Source: Aquilaria yunnanensis (lineage: Eukaryota > Streptophyta > Magnoliopsida > Malvales > Thymelaeaceae). Taken from it: a DNA stretch of 64,000 nt. The notes beneath the pieces were generated by a model. It did no database searches and was not told the origin of the DNA. It was given only the letters and a program-made list of their open reading frames with translations. Position 1 is the stretch's first letter. Every line of letters starts with the position of its first letter. The DNA lies in the NCBI GenBank assembly GCA_039654915.1, contig CM077595.1, forward strand, positions 84,609,501-84,673,500. Direction: 5' to 3'. Shown one piece after another: positions 21,037-33,179 of this stretch. The position numbers were made by a program, and so were the translations under genes.

Positions 21037-22010
21037 TAATACATTTTTTAATACCACATTGAGTTCCTAGGTGACTCAAAGTAATTATTAAATTTTTATG
21101 TTAACTAAGAAAAATAACTGAAAGAATAAAAATAAATATTTATTTTATGATATGTATATTAATTATATTTTAATATTTTATATATTAATGATATTTTTAT
21201 GTAAAATGACAAAAAAAATATCTCACACACATTCACGAAAAATAAAATACTGTGATACATAACTCATGGTATTTGTAGTATATCGCAGTTTTTTGATAAA
21301 AAATACACAAAAAGTGAGTAGTATATGAAATACCGTGATATACCGTATGATAAAATAACAAAGTAGGAAAACATTTGTACTACACTTCGCTTATATGAGG
21401 TATACCGTGATATTTAATTTCATATAGAACTCATGTTGTTAAAGTTACCAAATTAGTCCCTTTATGCTAAATTACAAGAATATTATGTCTGAAATGAGTA
21501 GTATACTATACTAAAATTGTCTTGTGTAGTATTTTTTCATTGTTTGAAATATTTGAATTTGACACAAAAATTAAAAAGAAATTTTTTTTTGTGTTTTTGT
21601 TTTCTCACTTTTGCTCTTCCGCTTTTACACATAATTAAGAAATGTGAAAAAATGAATATTGAAATGATAATTTAAAGATAATTTTAAAAAATAATTTATT
21701 AAATATAAAATTCATAAAGGTTTGAGACGAACTAAAATATTAAATATTGTAAAGAATGTGAGACAAGAAAATAATATATTGCCACATAACAAACCAGTAG
21801 GGAAATGAATCGGATAAATAAAAAAAAAAGAATTTCCAACTTGTTGAATAATTAGGATTTTGGTAGTGGACAATTATGTAGAAATTAGCATGTTAGAAAT
21901 GAAAAAGGCATTTTCAAAGTTGTTCACCGTCAAATGTCAATTGGTATCAAAAGCAACGATTTGACATTCAATAAACACATTTTATATACGAGGGCGCCTC
22001 ATTTTGCCGA
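19859..22010. other. AT-rich intergenic DNA, no gene
   Basis: Short frames only. It contains a possible Stowaway-type fragment, from TACTCCTTCCGTCTCATATT at about 20046 to about 20305 (ends AAGGAGTGA), which is too decayed to be sure. There is also a (TAA)n microsatellite at about 20997-21040. Confidence 0.6.
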
Positions 22011-22020
22011 CTTTAAAATT

Positions 22021-22522
22021 GAGTAAATTTCATAAATGGTCCCTAATCTTTAATCATTGTTTTCTTTTAGTCCCTACCCTATTTTTAGATCAATGTTCTA
22101 TTTTAGTCCTAAACTTATTAAAACGTTTCATTGTAGTCCTAAATTTATTGAAAATTTTTTTTTTGGTCCCAATTTGATGAAATTTGTTAACTTAAAGTAT
22201 TTGTTTGATAACAATTTTTTAGATCATTATTTAAACTATCTAATAACTAATTTACAATAAATTTAATCTGTATAATAATTTTTTCACAGTTAATAAAAAA
22301 TTCAAATCACCTTTTTTTTTCTCTCTGTCAATTGAATTTATTTCATTTAGAAATAAAAAACTACTAATTTAAATTTTTCATTTACTATAATAAATTTTAT
22401 CTGGTGAGAGACCAAAATGAAACAATTTTGAATAGATTTAGGACCAAAACAGAACATTCAGTAAATTAGAGACTAAAAGGAAACAATGACTAAAGGTTAT
22501 AGACCATTTATGCAATTTACTC
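22021..22522. mobile_element. Fold-back MITE (MULE-type)
   Basis: A 502-bp element with long terminal inverted repeats (GAGTAAATT-CATAAATGGTC and further inward). It is flanked by a perfect 10-bp target duplication CTTTAAAATT at 22011-22020 and 22523-22532. TSD length fits Mutator-like elements. It has no coding sequence. Confidence 0.85.
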
Positions 22523-23319
22523 CTTTAAAATTAGACAAAATGAGCAAATCACCGACCATGTTTGCGTTATAACTCAGATTATCCACTACTATTTTTATAA
22601 TTAATTAAGCCTGTCATCCAAATTTATTTTTTAGGAATATAGGCCACTAATGTTTGTGGTGAAGATAAATTGGTTATTAGGGAGACCAACTGTTAGAATA
22701 GTTCATTATCTCATAGGATATTTCATTTAATGTGGTGATAATATTGCTGATTGAAATATTAAATTACACAATTTATCCCTAAATTATATGATCTTATGCA
22801 CATTAATCCCTGAACTAAAAAATAAAGTACAAAAATCATCATCTCTCTTATCAGATAGTTCTAATTAATTAATTCACCATGGCCAGTTTGAGGCAATCAC
22901 AACACTGCCACCTATGCCACTACTCCTGGACCAAATCCCAGCTCTAGTCCAACGCTGGAACCTGGAGCTCAGGCCGCCCCCCTGAGTCAATGAACAATCA
23001 ACCATTTTAACCACATCATCTTCTCCCCTGACGCCTCCTCAAACTCTTGCAGCTCGTCACCAGCACCATTTTTGCTTAATCAACTACATTTTACATTGTG
23101 TTATCTTTCCACATGGTTTTAAAATTACCGGTTCAGTAAATTGTACTATAGAGAAAGATCTGTTCATCAATCTTCTCTCCTCCACATGGTTTTATATTTT
23201 TTCTCAAGAAGAAGTTGATCTTCAGTTATGTCAAAGTCCAACATGTATGATCTAAAATAAGATATGCTAACAAAATTTATTTGATTTATTGCTACAACTT
23301 AGAAAAATCTGGAACATAC

Positions 23320-24070
23320 AATGAAATGAGCTGTGAAGAATCAGAAGAGATGGAAAATGCTATTGAAGTTGCTGTAATTGGGGGGAGCTGCGAACAAATA
23401 GCACCGATGGTCCCAAATCTTTAATTCCCATTGCAAACATGTCCCTAACCTTCATTTCAGTGCAAATTGGTCTCAAACATTTTTAGTTCATTGCATAGTG
23501 GTCTCTAACTCTAGACAGACACAGAAATTGATTTACAAAAAAGAAAAAACAATGGTTTATTTTGTCTATTAATTGAGAGAAACTTATGCACAATTTGAAT
23601 TTATTGAAAGAGAACAACTGAACAGTTTGAATTTTTAACTTTCATGAATTATCTAATATTAATTTAAACTGCTTTATCATAAGTTCAAACAGGGCCTATA
23701 TAATTCTCTAACAGTTAATAGGCAATTTAAACTATTATTTTTTTTTATAAATTAAGTTTCTGTGCCTAGCTAGGGCTAGGGACTAATATGCAATGAATTA
23801 TAAAGATTTGACATCAATTTGCAACAAAATGAAGGTTGGGGACTGATTTGCAATGGAAATTAAATATTTGGCACCAATGGTGCTTTTTACCTGGGAGCTT
23901 CAGGAGCTGCAGACAAGAATCAAGGCAGTTGAAATTGAATAGCGAAGGAAATCAATGAATTAGCAGCACACAATAGCAACAAAAGAAACAAAGTTAAAGT
24001 TATGAGCATTACCCAGAGTCAGATCGCCAAATTTAAGTTCCTTCTATCATTTAAATATCAAGGATGAGAA
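23320..24070 (+). pseudogene. Possible coiled-coil gene fragment (KIP1/NETWORKED-like), split by a MITE
   Basis: Before the MITE, one frame reads EESEEMENAIEVAV. After it, ELQELQTRIKAVEIE resembles the coiled-coil repeats of plant NETWORKED/KIP1-like actin-binding proteins. Stops follow quickly and no complete exon can be defined. The assignment rests on one short motif. Confidence 0.3.
23392..23892. mobile_element. Fold-back MITE (MULE-type)
   Basis: A 501-bp inverted-repeat element whose ends read AAATAGCACC-ATGG and complement. It is flanked by GGGAGCTGC and GGGAGCTTC, a 9-bp target duplication with one change. It sits within the putative coiled-coil gene fragment. Confidence 0.78.
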
Positions 24071-24119
24071 GATGCAACAGAGAGATGAGGCTGCTGAGGG
24101 GCACCTGAGGGGAGAGAGA

Positions 24120-25819
24120 TAAAGGAGAATTTGATATGACAATACTAGTGGGATAATTTACAAAAAAAGATAACGTTGATGTTAAATTTAACTATTAAAA
24201 AATAATAGTGATCAATCTATCTTCATAAATATGGGTAAGAGAGATTTGCCTCTTTTGACTTGAAATTATAAGTGATTTATTTGAGTGAAAAAAAAAACCA
24301 AGATTAACTGATTTAAGCTGAGTTAGAAACATATATATATATTTTTTTTTGAGATTTTGCTTCTTTATTTTTCCGCCGCCGGTAATTATATCTTTTCAGA
24401 TTTGCGGAAGCGCAGTGTTGACCACGGCAAAAGTACTAATGATAACTTATCAGATTCAGCAATTTTGTTATCTGGTTTACTACTTTACTTACGTTTTTGG
24501 CCAGATAATCAGCCGGGTTTACTTCAATATTGCATGTTGGCCGTCGCACTCGCAGCCATTTGCTTTAAAGTTATTAATTGTATTTGTCGCTAAATTTCAA
24601 CTTAAATGAAATTCATTTTTTTGAAAGTATAAAATTTAATGTAAAAGAGAGAAAAGTATTAATAATTTAATTTTGACAAAAAAAATTATTGAAAAGATTA
24701 AATTATTTTAAAGACGGTTATAAGAGAATATAAATAAATTAAGATTTGACGATTTACTGTCAGATAATGTAGAAAAAATTGCCAGAAGGTAAATGTACAT
24801 TTCGGAATATATTAAGGATTCATTATAATTTAAACTAAAATTCGGGATAATTATGTATTTTACGAGCGAATTATTTTACTACACTTTTAAAAGTATTTAG
24901 AGGTGATCGATACTATACATTGCTCATATAAACGTTTAGTCTACAAACATATTTCGCTCAGACTTCATATATTGTTTGCATGCCTAGATTTTGTCTTCTC
25001 ACTTCTCAGGCGCGTACTATACCCATTACCATTATATATATTGAGATATGTACTTAAAACTTTAGTCCAGAGCTTTTCCAAAGTAATAAAGACTAAAAAA
25101 GAAAATAAACTAAAATCATTCCTCTCTTTAGGAAGTCTTAATAGGGGACAGAAATCAGCCTACTTAGGTTCTGTCCCAATTGAGAAAAAGGGAGGAGATA
25201 GGGTTGAAAATTAGTATAATTCTCTTGTTGGGTAGGAGAAAATGGAGGGAGAGGGAAGAGTTAGTATCCCTTACTTCTCTCTTTTATGCGTTATTTTTTT
25301 CACTCCTCCAAATTTGAGGTTACTCATCTCTCCCATTTTCTTTCCTTCCCTCCCATCTCATTCATTTATTAACCGAATCCAAACATACTCTTAGTTTTTT
25401 TATGTAGCCCCCCACGTATTCTCTTAATTATTAATAAGATGATGCCATTTATTGTTACATATATATGCTTGTAATTTTATGTGCTGTATATAGTATTATA
25501 TTTTTCACTAATCTGTTTATGAAAACATGTAAATTAATTAATATTCGTAAAAGTAGTTTGCCCAGAATTAATTAATAAGCATCACAGGTAAGGCCAAGTC
25601 AGGATATGTGTTGGATGAAGATGAAGTGGAGCTGACCAAAGACACATAGCATAGCAATAGCAGCACTACAATTTGTTTCTTTTTATATGGAGTACAGCCC
25701 ACAAGTTGTAATTGTGATTTATCCAAGCAAATGTCAACGCTTCTGATAAGTGACATTAATTTCACCTTAGAAATAGCCAACACCCCAACAACCACCTCCG
25801 TAAATATCTTTTTCTTCTC
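24120..25819. other. Intergenic DNA, no firm gene
   Basis: Mostly AT-rich. A 78-codon frame at 24357-24593 (+) has one hydrophobic stretch (AILLSGLLLYLRFW...MLAVALAAICF) and less biased composition than its surroundings. It could be a gene fragment but no family was recognised. The last part is the DUF1442 promoter. Confidence 0.5.
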
Positions 25820-25820
25820 T

Positions 25821-25852
<32 letters not shown>

Positions 25853-25853
25853 G
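25820..25853. repeat. GA microsatellite in DUF1442 leader
   Basis: An AG/GA run lies 14-47 bp before the ATG of the DUF1442 gene. GA-rich leaders are common in plant genes and may bind GAGA-type (BBR/BPC) factors. Confidence 0.8.
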
Positions 25854-25866
25854 ACACAGCAGCCAC

Positions 25867-26684
25867 ATGAAGCTTGTTTGGTCCCCAGACAGAGCTTCTA
25901 AAGCTTATATCGACACTGTAAAATCAGTGAGTACTTATCAAACCTCCCTCCTCTGATTATCATCACTTCTTCCATCTTCTTGATTTCTGGGTTTTAATCT
26001 CATTTTTTTAACCATGAATGATGACTCTTGACTGCTAAGCAACAACTTTAGCTGTTTTATGATCGTGTATGTGCATGTTTTCTGGACATGCAGTGCAGGA
26101 AAGTGAAAGATTCGAGCGTGGCGGAGTTACTGGCGGCGATGGCCGCCGGATGGGGAGCAGAGCTGATCGTTGAGTCGTGGACGTGCGGCAGCCCTACGGA
26201 AACCAGCGTGGGGCTGGCCATAGCGTCACGCCACACGCGGGGGAGGCACGTGTGCTTGGTTTCTGATGAGCAGACGAGATCGTCGTACCTCAAGGCCATG
26301 CACGAGGCCGGGGTTCCGTCGGTGGAGGTGATGGTAGGGGAGGTGGAGGAGGCAATGGCGAGGCTGGCGGGAGTGGACTTTCTGGTGGTGGACTCGAGGA
26401 GGAAGGATTTCGCTAGGTGTTTGAGGTTCGCGAAGTTGAGCAAGAACGGCGCCGTTTTGGCAGGGAAGAACGCAAGCCACGGGGTGGTTTCCGGGTTTAA
26501 ATGGCAGTGGGTGCTGGCGAGGGGAACACGTGTCGTGAGGACAGCGTTCTTGCCAGTGGAGCAGGGATTGGACATTGCTTACATCGGGGCCGAAGGTGGA
26601 AGGGTGGCCTCTAGGACAAGTTCTAGCCGTTGGATCAAGCAAATCGATCACCGATCCGGGGAGGAGCACATTTTTCGACTATGA
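25867..26684 (+). CDS. DUF1442 family protein (Rossmann/SAM-methyltransferase-like fold), two exons
   Basis: Exon 1 is 25867-25926 and encodes MKLVWSPDRASKAYIDTVKS, the typical N-terminus of plant DUF1442 proteins. A GT-AG intron (25927-26093, acceptor GCAG) separates it in phase 0 from exon 2 at 26094-26684. The product is 216 aa, normal for the family. Motifs in exon 2 include ELLAAMAAGWGAELIVE, TSVGLAIASRHT-GRHVC and VDFLVVDSRRKDFAR. The family is related in fold to SAM-dependent methyltransferases, but no activity is established. No signal peptide or membrane span is seen. Exon 2 is GC-rich against AT-rich flanks, as expected of a functional exon. A methionine three codons before the acceptor gives a false longer single-exon frame. 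Confidence 0.92.
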
Positions 26685-27980
26685 GTTTTTAATTATTGAC
26701 TGATAAAATAGATATTTGTGTTTGTTTCTAACCTTCTATATTAGTATATTTTTTTTTCTTTTTTTTTTTTTCAAATAATCATCATTTCTTAGAAAAAGCT
26801 TATTAATCGTTCCGGGGTTAATTATTAACTGACGGAATCATGCAATTATGTGTAGTTTGTGTGTGTGTAAATATAAAAGTAGCGGAAGAAACCGTTACTC
26901 TATAACGTATTTCCTCCTAAATATTTCAAATGCAACAAATATATAAGTACTGTATTACATAGAATGACTTTATCATGATACACTGACGAACTTATCAACT
27001 TAATACTCCCAAAACTCTTCACGGTGCAGGGAAATACACGAGATACGTGTATAGGTATTTATTTTTATTATTAGCGAACCTCAAAATGTTTGTTACTAAA
27101 ATATTTGTACTTCTTCTTTCGAATTTTGACATTTCTCATTAAGTAATTCAAGTCTGAGAGAATAAATATGTAATTTGGCTTAGATTTCAAACTTTCGAGT
27201 TGATCAATACTTTTAAGATATACATTATTAGGCAGTTTTAAACTTTTTAATTACGTACAAGTACCAAATGAGCAATACCCAAGAGACTTGCAAAAGTGCC
27301 AGCATTCTTTTGTTCTTTCCTCTTAGTTTCCTTACTTTAACTTCTTTTAATTGCACTACAGTCTTCTTTTTCTGCTTCTTCCCACATATTCACTTCATCT
27401 ATGTCTCCACTTCATTTACTCTAGCTATGCTTTTCTCCATTTCTATCTCAACTTAATCTACTATTCTCAGTAGCCCCTTATCACAATTCTATAATGTGCA
27501 GGCATCGGGTCATCATACCACTGCCTAAATTGACAATAACGATTGCCCTATGTCTCAACCAAATACACAACTAGTCAGTGAAAACTAAAGAAAACCACAG
27601 CCAAGCATTCCCAAAGTAAACAAAAATAAAAAATAAAATCTACCCTATAATTTCAGCAGTCATAGAACCTCCGTCCAACATTTTGGTCAGTCCACGCCAT
27701 CTTCAACTTTGCAGGCAAGCCACAGTAGTAGTGCGGGATCTCATTGTTGTCATCCACCCTCGCCATGTCTCCCCACTGTAAGTCTTCTTCAATTTCTCTT
27801 CAGTTAATCCTCTTTTTCCTCTCATAAAAAATATCCCTTCCTCTATTACTTTCCCACCCTTAACCAAACCTAACTTTTCAGATGGATTTAAAACTAATTG
27901 TCTTTTGTTGATGTTAGTCTTGAAAAAGAACATATAATATACTTATGTGTCACAATTCATAATTTTTTATAAAAATCTGA
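26685..27980. other. Intergenic DNA, no gene
   Basis: Contains the DUF1442 3' region and AT-rich spacer. Frames at 27268-27456 (+) and 27933-27703 (-) show no conserved motif. It ends in the TGA target duplication of the CACTA element (27978-27980). Confidence 0.6.
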
Positions 27981-27994
27981 CATTACTAAAAAAA

Positions 27995-28915
27995 CATAAT
28001 TTTCCAACTGCCTTAATTTCCAACGGTCAAACCGTTGGAAAGTTCCAACTGCCACAACCATTGGAGGCAAGAGAAAATGTTTTCCAACGGCTTAGCCGTT
28101 GGAACAATTAGGCCAAACAAATATATGTTATATATATAAAATTTCCAACGGCTAAAACTGTTGGAAAATATATAGTATAAGTGAAAATTAGTAAAAAATC
28201 TTTCGAGACTAAAGTGCACAATATTTCCAACGGCTTCAGCCGTTGAAAAATGAAAGTCTAGGAAAGTAATACTTTTTTAAAAAGCGTTTCCAACCGCTTG
28301 AGCCGTTGGAAAATGAAGCTGGGGAACTGTCTAAATTGAACGGTAAGGCTTTCCAACGGCCACAGCCGTTGGAAATTAATGATAAGGTTTTAAATTTTAA
28401 GGTGAAGATTTCCAACGGCTTGAGCCGTTGGAAAATGAAGCTGGGGGAACTGTCTAAATTGAAAGGTAAGGGTTTCCATCCGCCACAGCCGTTGGAAATT
28501 AATGCTAAGGTTTTAATTTTTAAGGTAAGGGTTTCCAACGGCTTGAGCCGTTGGAAAATGAAGCTGTTGGAAATTAATGCTAAGGTTTTAATTTTTAAGG
28601 TGAGGGTTTCCAACGGCTTGAGCTGTTGGAAAATGAAGCTGGGGATTCAAAAGGGAAGGTAAGGGTTTCCAACAGCTGTGACCGTTGGAAATTAATGGTA
28701 CTCCATGCTCAGGTGAGGGTTTCCAACGGCTTGAGCCGTTGGAAAATGAAGCTGGGATTCAGAAGGGAAGGTAAGGGTTTCCAACGGCTGTGACCGTTGG
28801 AAATTAATGGTACTCCATGCTCAGGTTTTCCAACGGCTTGAACCATTGGAATGGGTTTAAATGAAACGGTGAGTTTTGAATTTAATTGCCAATGGCCTCA
28901 GCCGTTGGAAAGTTT
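27995..28915. repeat. Left subterminal palindrome array
   Basis: Around twenty TTTCCAACGGCTnnAGCCG-type palindromes lie roughly 40-60 bp apart. They are interleaved with tandem duplications sharing AAATGAAGCTGGGG and TTAATGCTAAGGTTTTAA. Frames on both strands here follow the repeats and are not genes. Confidence 0.85.
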
Positions 28916-29369
28916 GTTTTTAAATTAACCTCCCCTCCCCCCCAGCAGCGCATTGTCTTCTTCGTCTCTTCTCCCAGCAGCGTCTTCTCTCTGTCTTTTC
29001 TCTTCCATTCTCTTCACAGCACACACATCACGTTCACCTGTTGCATTAAGGGCCGAATCACCTTCGTGGAGCTCATTTCTACGTGGATCTGTTCTCGTTT
29101 CTCTCGATCGATCTGTTGGTGAGTTTGGTTTTTTTTTAGGTTTAAGTTCCGTATTTGAGGTTAGTTTCTTTAATACAAAATTTTTAAATTTTTTTCTCAA
29201 AAAATATGCATATTCCGAATTTGGTTTGAAATATATGAAATATTTGTGATTTGGTGTTGTTGCTAGTTGGATGTGAATTTTGTAGGTTACCCATTGCAAT
29301 TTTTAATTTATGTCCATTTTCTTACATTTTTCATTATTTTTGGGATTAATTATAAAATTGGAAATTATT

Positions 29370-29770
29370 AGTTTTAAGTAAATTGTGTCGATAGTATATT
29401 TATGTGTGAAAATAGTTAGTATAATTAAAAATAGTTATTAATTAGTGTTAAGTAAATTGTTTACTTAGTTCATTTATGTGTCAAATTAGTTAGTATATTT
29501 AAAACTAATAATTTATTAGTTTTATGTAAATTATTGAGGTAGTATATTTATGTGTGAAATTAGTTAGTATCTTTAAGAATAGAAAATAATTAGTTTTAAG
29601 TAAATTGTTTAAGTAGTAAATTTGTGTGTGAAATTTTTTAGTATATTTATAAATATGAAATACTTAGTTTTATGTCAATTGTTTAGGTAGTATATTTATA
29701 TCTGAAAGTAGTTAGTATATTTAAAAATATCAAATATTTAGTTTGAAGTCAATTATTTATGTAATATATT
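29370..29770. repeat. About 60-bp degenerate tandem repeat
   Basis: Phrases TTAGTTTTAAGTAAATTGTTT and GTAGTATATTTATGTGTGAAA recur about seven times inside the CACTA element. Related sequence appears inverted in the CACTA part at 17560-19070. Confidence 0.7.
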
Positions 29771-29999
29771 TTATTAGTAGGTACATTGTTTAATTGGATT
29801 ACAATGTTGTAAAAATTTGAATTAATATGAAGGTACAAAATATTTCTATTTAAATAAGTTGATTTGAGTACGGTTCACCTTGAATATAAAATATGTCAAT
29901 AATAATATTTATATTAATAATTTGAATTAATGTTTATTTTTATTATAATCATAATAGTTATAATATGTAATACTTGAAAAAATAATTATTATTCTAAGA

Positions 30000-30209
30000 G
30001 TAGTACTGAAGTAATAGTAATAATAATAATAATAATAATTATAATTATAGTAATAATCATTTTTAGTAAGAGTGTATAATAATTATAATAATAATTATAA
30101 TAATAAATAATTATTAACAATAGTAGTAGTAGTAGTACTAGTAATAGTAATAATAATAATAATTATTATTATTAGTATACTAATAATAAATCAAATAACA
30201 GTAATAGTA

Positions 30210-30266
<57 letters not shown>

Positions 30267-30620
30267 TTGAAGAATAATTATTATTGTAAGAGTTGTATTA
30301 TTGTAATAGTAATAATAATAATATTTAATCTTATAATTATACTCATAATAAATCCAATAAAAGTAATAATAATAATAATAATAATAATAATTTTTATTAT
30401 TATAATAATTATATTAATAATAAATTTAATAATAATAATTGGATTAACAATAGTAGTAGTAGTAGTAGTTATGGGAGGATTGAATAATAATAATAAGTAT
30501 TAGTATTAGTATTATAATTATACGTTTAATAATTCCAATTAGAGTAACATAATAATAATAATGTTTATTATAATTATTACAATAGTAATAATATATAATA
30601 ATTGAATGAATAAATAATAT
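30000..30620. repeat. Compound TAA/TAG microsatellite
   Basis: About 600 bp are dominated by AAT, TAA and TAG triplets, including one long pure (TAA)n tract at about 30210-30265. It lies just before the transposase fragment and may have expanded within a former intron. Confidence 0.85.
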
Positions 30621-30627
30621 TAATGTC

Positions 30628-30825
30628 ACACAGACTCCGGAGTTCACTCAACAAGTACAGCGAGTCATAGCGGAGCAAACTGCACAACAAACATCACGTT
30701 ATGAGCGGAAGCTAGAGCGTCTAAAGAGGAGACAACGGATTGAGTTCGAGTACATATGTAAGTCAATTGGCATTCCATCGCCCGCGCCTCCTGTAGATGA
30801 TGATGATGACTCGAGATCGGATTAA
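30628..30825 (+). pseudogene. CACTA transposase C-terminal fragment
   Basis: A 65-codon open stretch contains TQTPEFTQQVQRVIAEQTA, YERKLERLKRRQRIEFEYI and an acidic tail ending in a TAA stop. It is collinear with the fragment at 16577-16873. It has no start codon and follows a microsatellite, so it is the last exon of a lost transposase gene. Confidence 0.65.
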
Positions 30826-31149
30826 GAATATATCAGGTATATCATGCTAGTATGTGTGTTTATTAACAAACAAACATTTAGTTGGAGAATGAAACCATGT
30901 AATTTCTACTATAAATGCATATGTGTGGATTTATAAGTACATTTATATAGTGACGTAGTAATTTGAATTATGTATGTTTTTATGTCGTTTAATATATATT
31001 GTTATGTAATTGTAGTAAAAAATTTGACTACAATCGATATAATTATCTAGAATATAATAGGTTAAAGTTTAAAGCAAACAATCAATTCGAATGAACAGTG
31101 CAATCAATGAAAAAATAATTCGAAACGGAAAGTAAATATGGCCAAATTT

Positions 31150-31430
31150 TCAACTGCTTTTTCCAACTGCCCAGCCTCATTTCCAACTACTTATGGAAAA
31201 TTTCTAACCGCTGAGGCAGTTGGAACACAAAAAATAAAAAAAAACTACAGCCGTTGGAAATTCTCCAACTGCTTATTTTCAACAGCTGACAGTTGGAAAT
31301 TCCAACTGCTAAAACCTGGGCTGTTGGAAGTAAAACTTCCAACGAATGGATTTTCAATTGTGCCATTTCCAACTGCCAACCGTTGGAAACATAAAATTTT
31401 CAACGGCCAGCAGTTGGAAATTAAGGTTTT
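31150..31430. repeat. Right subterminal palindrome array
   Basis: Diverged copies of the TTCCAACNGC...GTTGGAA motif run up to the TTTTTTTAGTAGTG terminus. They are more decayed than the left array (CAACTGC variants). Confidence 0.75.
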
Positions 31431-31443
31431 TTTAGTAGTGTGA

Positions 31444-32474
31444 AAAATGACAAACATTTTTAATTTGTGACAAGATGAGTATTTTGCATTGGCATAATTT
31501 TGTTCTTATAACTTTTATTTTCATTTTAAAATAATCTATATAGATGTATAAAAAATTATGACAACTAATTATTGAGTTAAGATATTTATGTTCACCAATA
31601 ACTGCATCCAGCGGACCTTATTATAAATTAGTTGTTCATAACAGCAACGACTTGGATCATTGTTACCGTTAAGGTTGAAATCCCACATCTTCCTTAGCCC
31701 CTCTTTAATTTCTTTTTATTTTTTCAGGGCTATTCATTTACAAATGCCCTGGTTGTGAAGCCTCAACTTAGGACACTAAGATGGAGGTTAGAGGTTTGAA
31801 CATTTGCCTCCATCATATTTCCCATAAAATGTCTTTGTTTTTTTTTTTTTTGTTGCTTGGCAGATAAGGCAATATATTAAGGCAAGAAGTTAGCGATTAG
31901 GCTGATTACAAGCAGAAGGATCACAAAATGAGGGGAACCCTAGCAAACGATAATTCTTGTATACACCTAGTGGACATACTCCCACTTAACACACATTTAG
32001 GAGTCATTTTGTTTTGGATGAGAAAGGAAATTGCTTTCAGTTTGGATAATTGAAGAAATAGTGTGATAATTATCATAAATTTACCTTTAGCAAAATATCT
32101 AATATGGTAATTATCTGTACCTATTAAATTTGATTTAATTGGGTATCTCTATTTCTCTTTAAGAATCATAACTGAAGTCAAGACATTACGAGAGATAATG
32201 TTACTAATTTTATGTATTTATGAAAATTATTTTGTATATTTATTTTCCCAATTTTGTATGCTATATTATTATTTAATTACGTCTGTTAGTTTGAGAAACT
32301 CTCACGGTCAACCAATAGTATAGAAAGCTTTCAAAGTATTTCATACGATGGAATTTGATTTGAACGAAATACCACCGAGTGAGGATTTATTTTATATATA
32401 TATATATATATAATCTAATTTAATACATATAAAATCCAATTTAATACATATAATGCCTAGAAATATATATACAC

Positions 32475-32513
<39 letters not shown>

Positions 32514-33179
32514 CTAGTTTAATATATTTAAAATCCAATTTAATGCACATAAAATTCAATTTAATACATATAAATCCTAGTTTAGTACATATATAATTCA
32601 ATTCAATACATATAAAAATATACATATAAAACCTAGAAATATACATGAAACTTACCCATGCTTAAAAGGATAGGTGGGAAAAACAAGTGAACGGACGGAG
32701 GTGTTCTTTGAGGGTAGGGCTGTGTCTGCCACCACTTTGGGAATTGATGAAGATGACTATGGGGGGAGTTAGTGTGAAGATGTCATTGGAGGCAAACTTT
32801 GGAAATGGCGCTCATCGGCATAGTGAAGCGAGGTTACAATGGCATGAGAAGGCGACGATAAGTGCTTCCTTGTCGACTTGCATAACAGAGAGGCCACAAC
32901 CTTTCATTGACTCGAACATTGATGAGGGAAGGACATTCCTCCTAGTGGAAGTGTCTCCTGATAATGAGAATCCATAATCATCGTGGAGCCAAAGCAAAAA
33001 CCAATAGGAGAATTCAGAGGGAGAAAAAAATTTTGGGTTTAGAAATGGTGGGAGAAATTTTTTGGGAGAGATTGGTATGAAAATGGGGAAAAGAGATTTT
33101 TCAGCATAAATTTCACAATTACCTAATTTTGGAGGAATGTCTTTTAACATTTTCTAACAGGGTGTATATACATTCAGTG
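31444..33179. other. Intergenic DNA with LINE tail and microsatellites
   Basis: A T-run followed by TTGCTTGGCAGATAAGGCAA at about 31838-31985 resembles the poly(A)-bearing 3' end of a minus-strand plant LINE. From 32390 to 32650 there are (TA)n, (TG)n and about 22-bp TTTAATACATATAAAATCCA repeats. Frames at 32687-32977 (+) and 33150-32812 (-) overlap and show no recognised motif. Confidence 0.5.

Larger units (their letters stand above)
27981..31440 (+). mobile_element. Complete non-autonomous CACTA transposon
   Basis: The left end is CATTACTAAAAAAAC and the right end complements CACTACTAAAAAAAC, so the left terminus differs at base 3. A TGA target duplication flanks both ends (27978-27980, 31441-31443), the 3-bp size expected of CACTA elements. 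Subterminal palindromes fill about 930 bp on the left and about 290 bp on the right. Inside are a leader-like GC-richer patch (28915-29125), 60-bp repeats, a long TAA microsatellite and one transposase fragment. No complete transposase is present. Confidence 0.88.

Noticed and set aside
24357..24593. Small membrane-protein gene
   Set aside because: One hydrophobic stretch but no recognised family, promoter or conserved start; left as an unproven frame.
26226..26669. Minus-strand ORFs over the DUF1442 exon
   Set aside because: Shadow frames of a GC-rich exon; the plus-strand frame has family motifs and proper splice sites.
28236..28662. ORFs on both strands in the CACTA left end
   Set aside because: Produced by palindromic subterminal repeats with multiple-of-three spacing.
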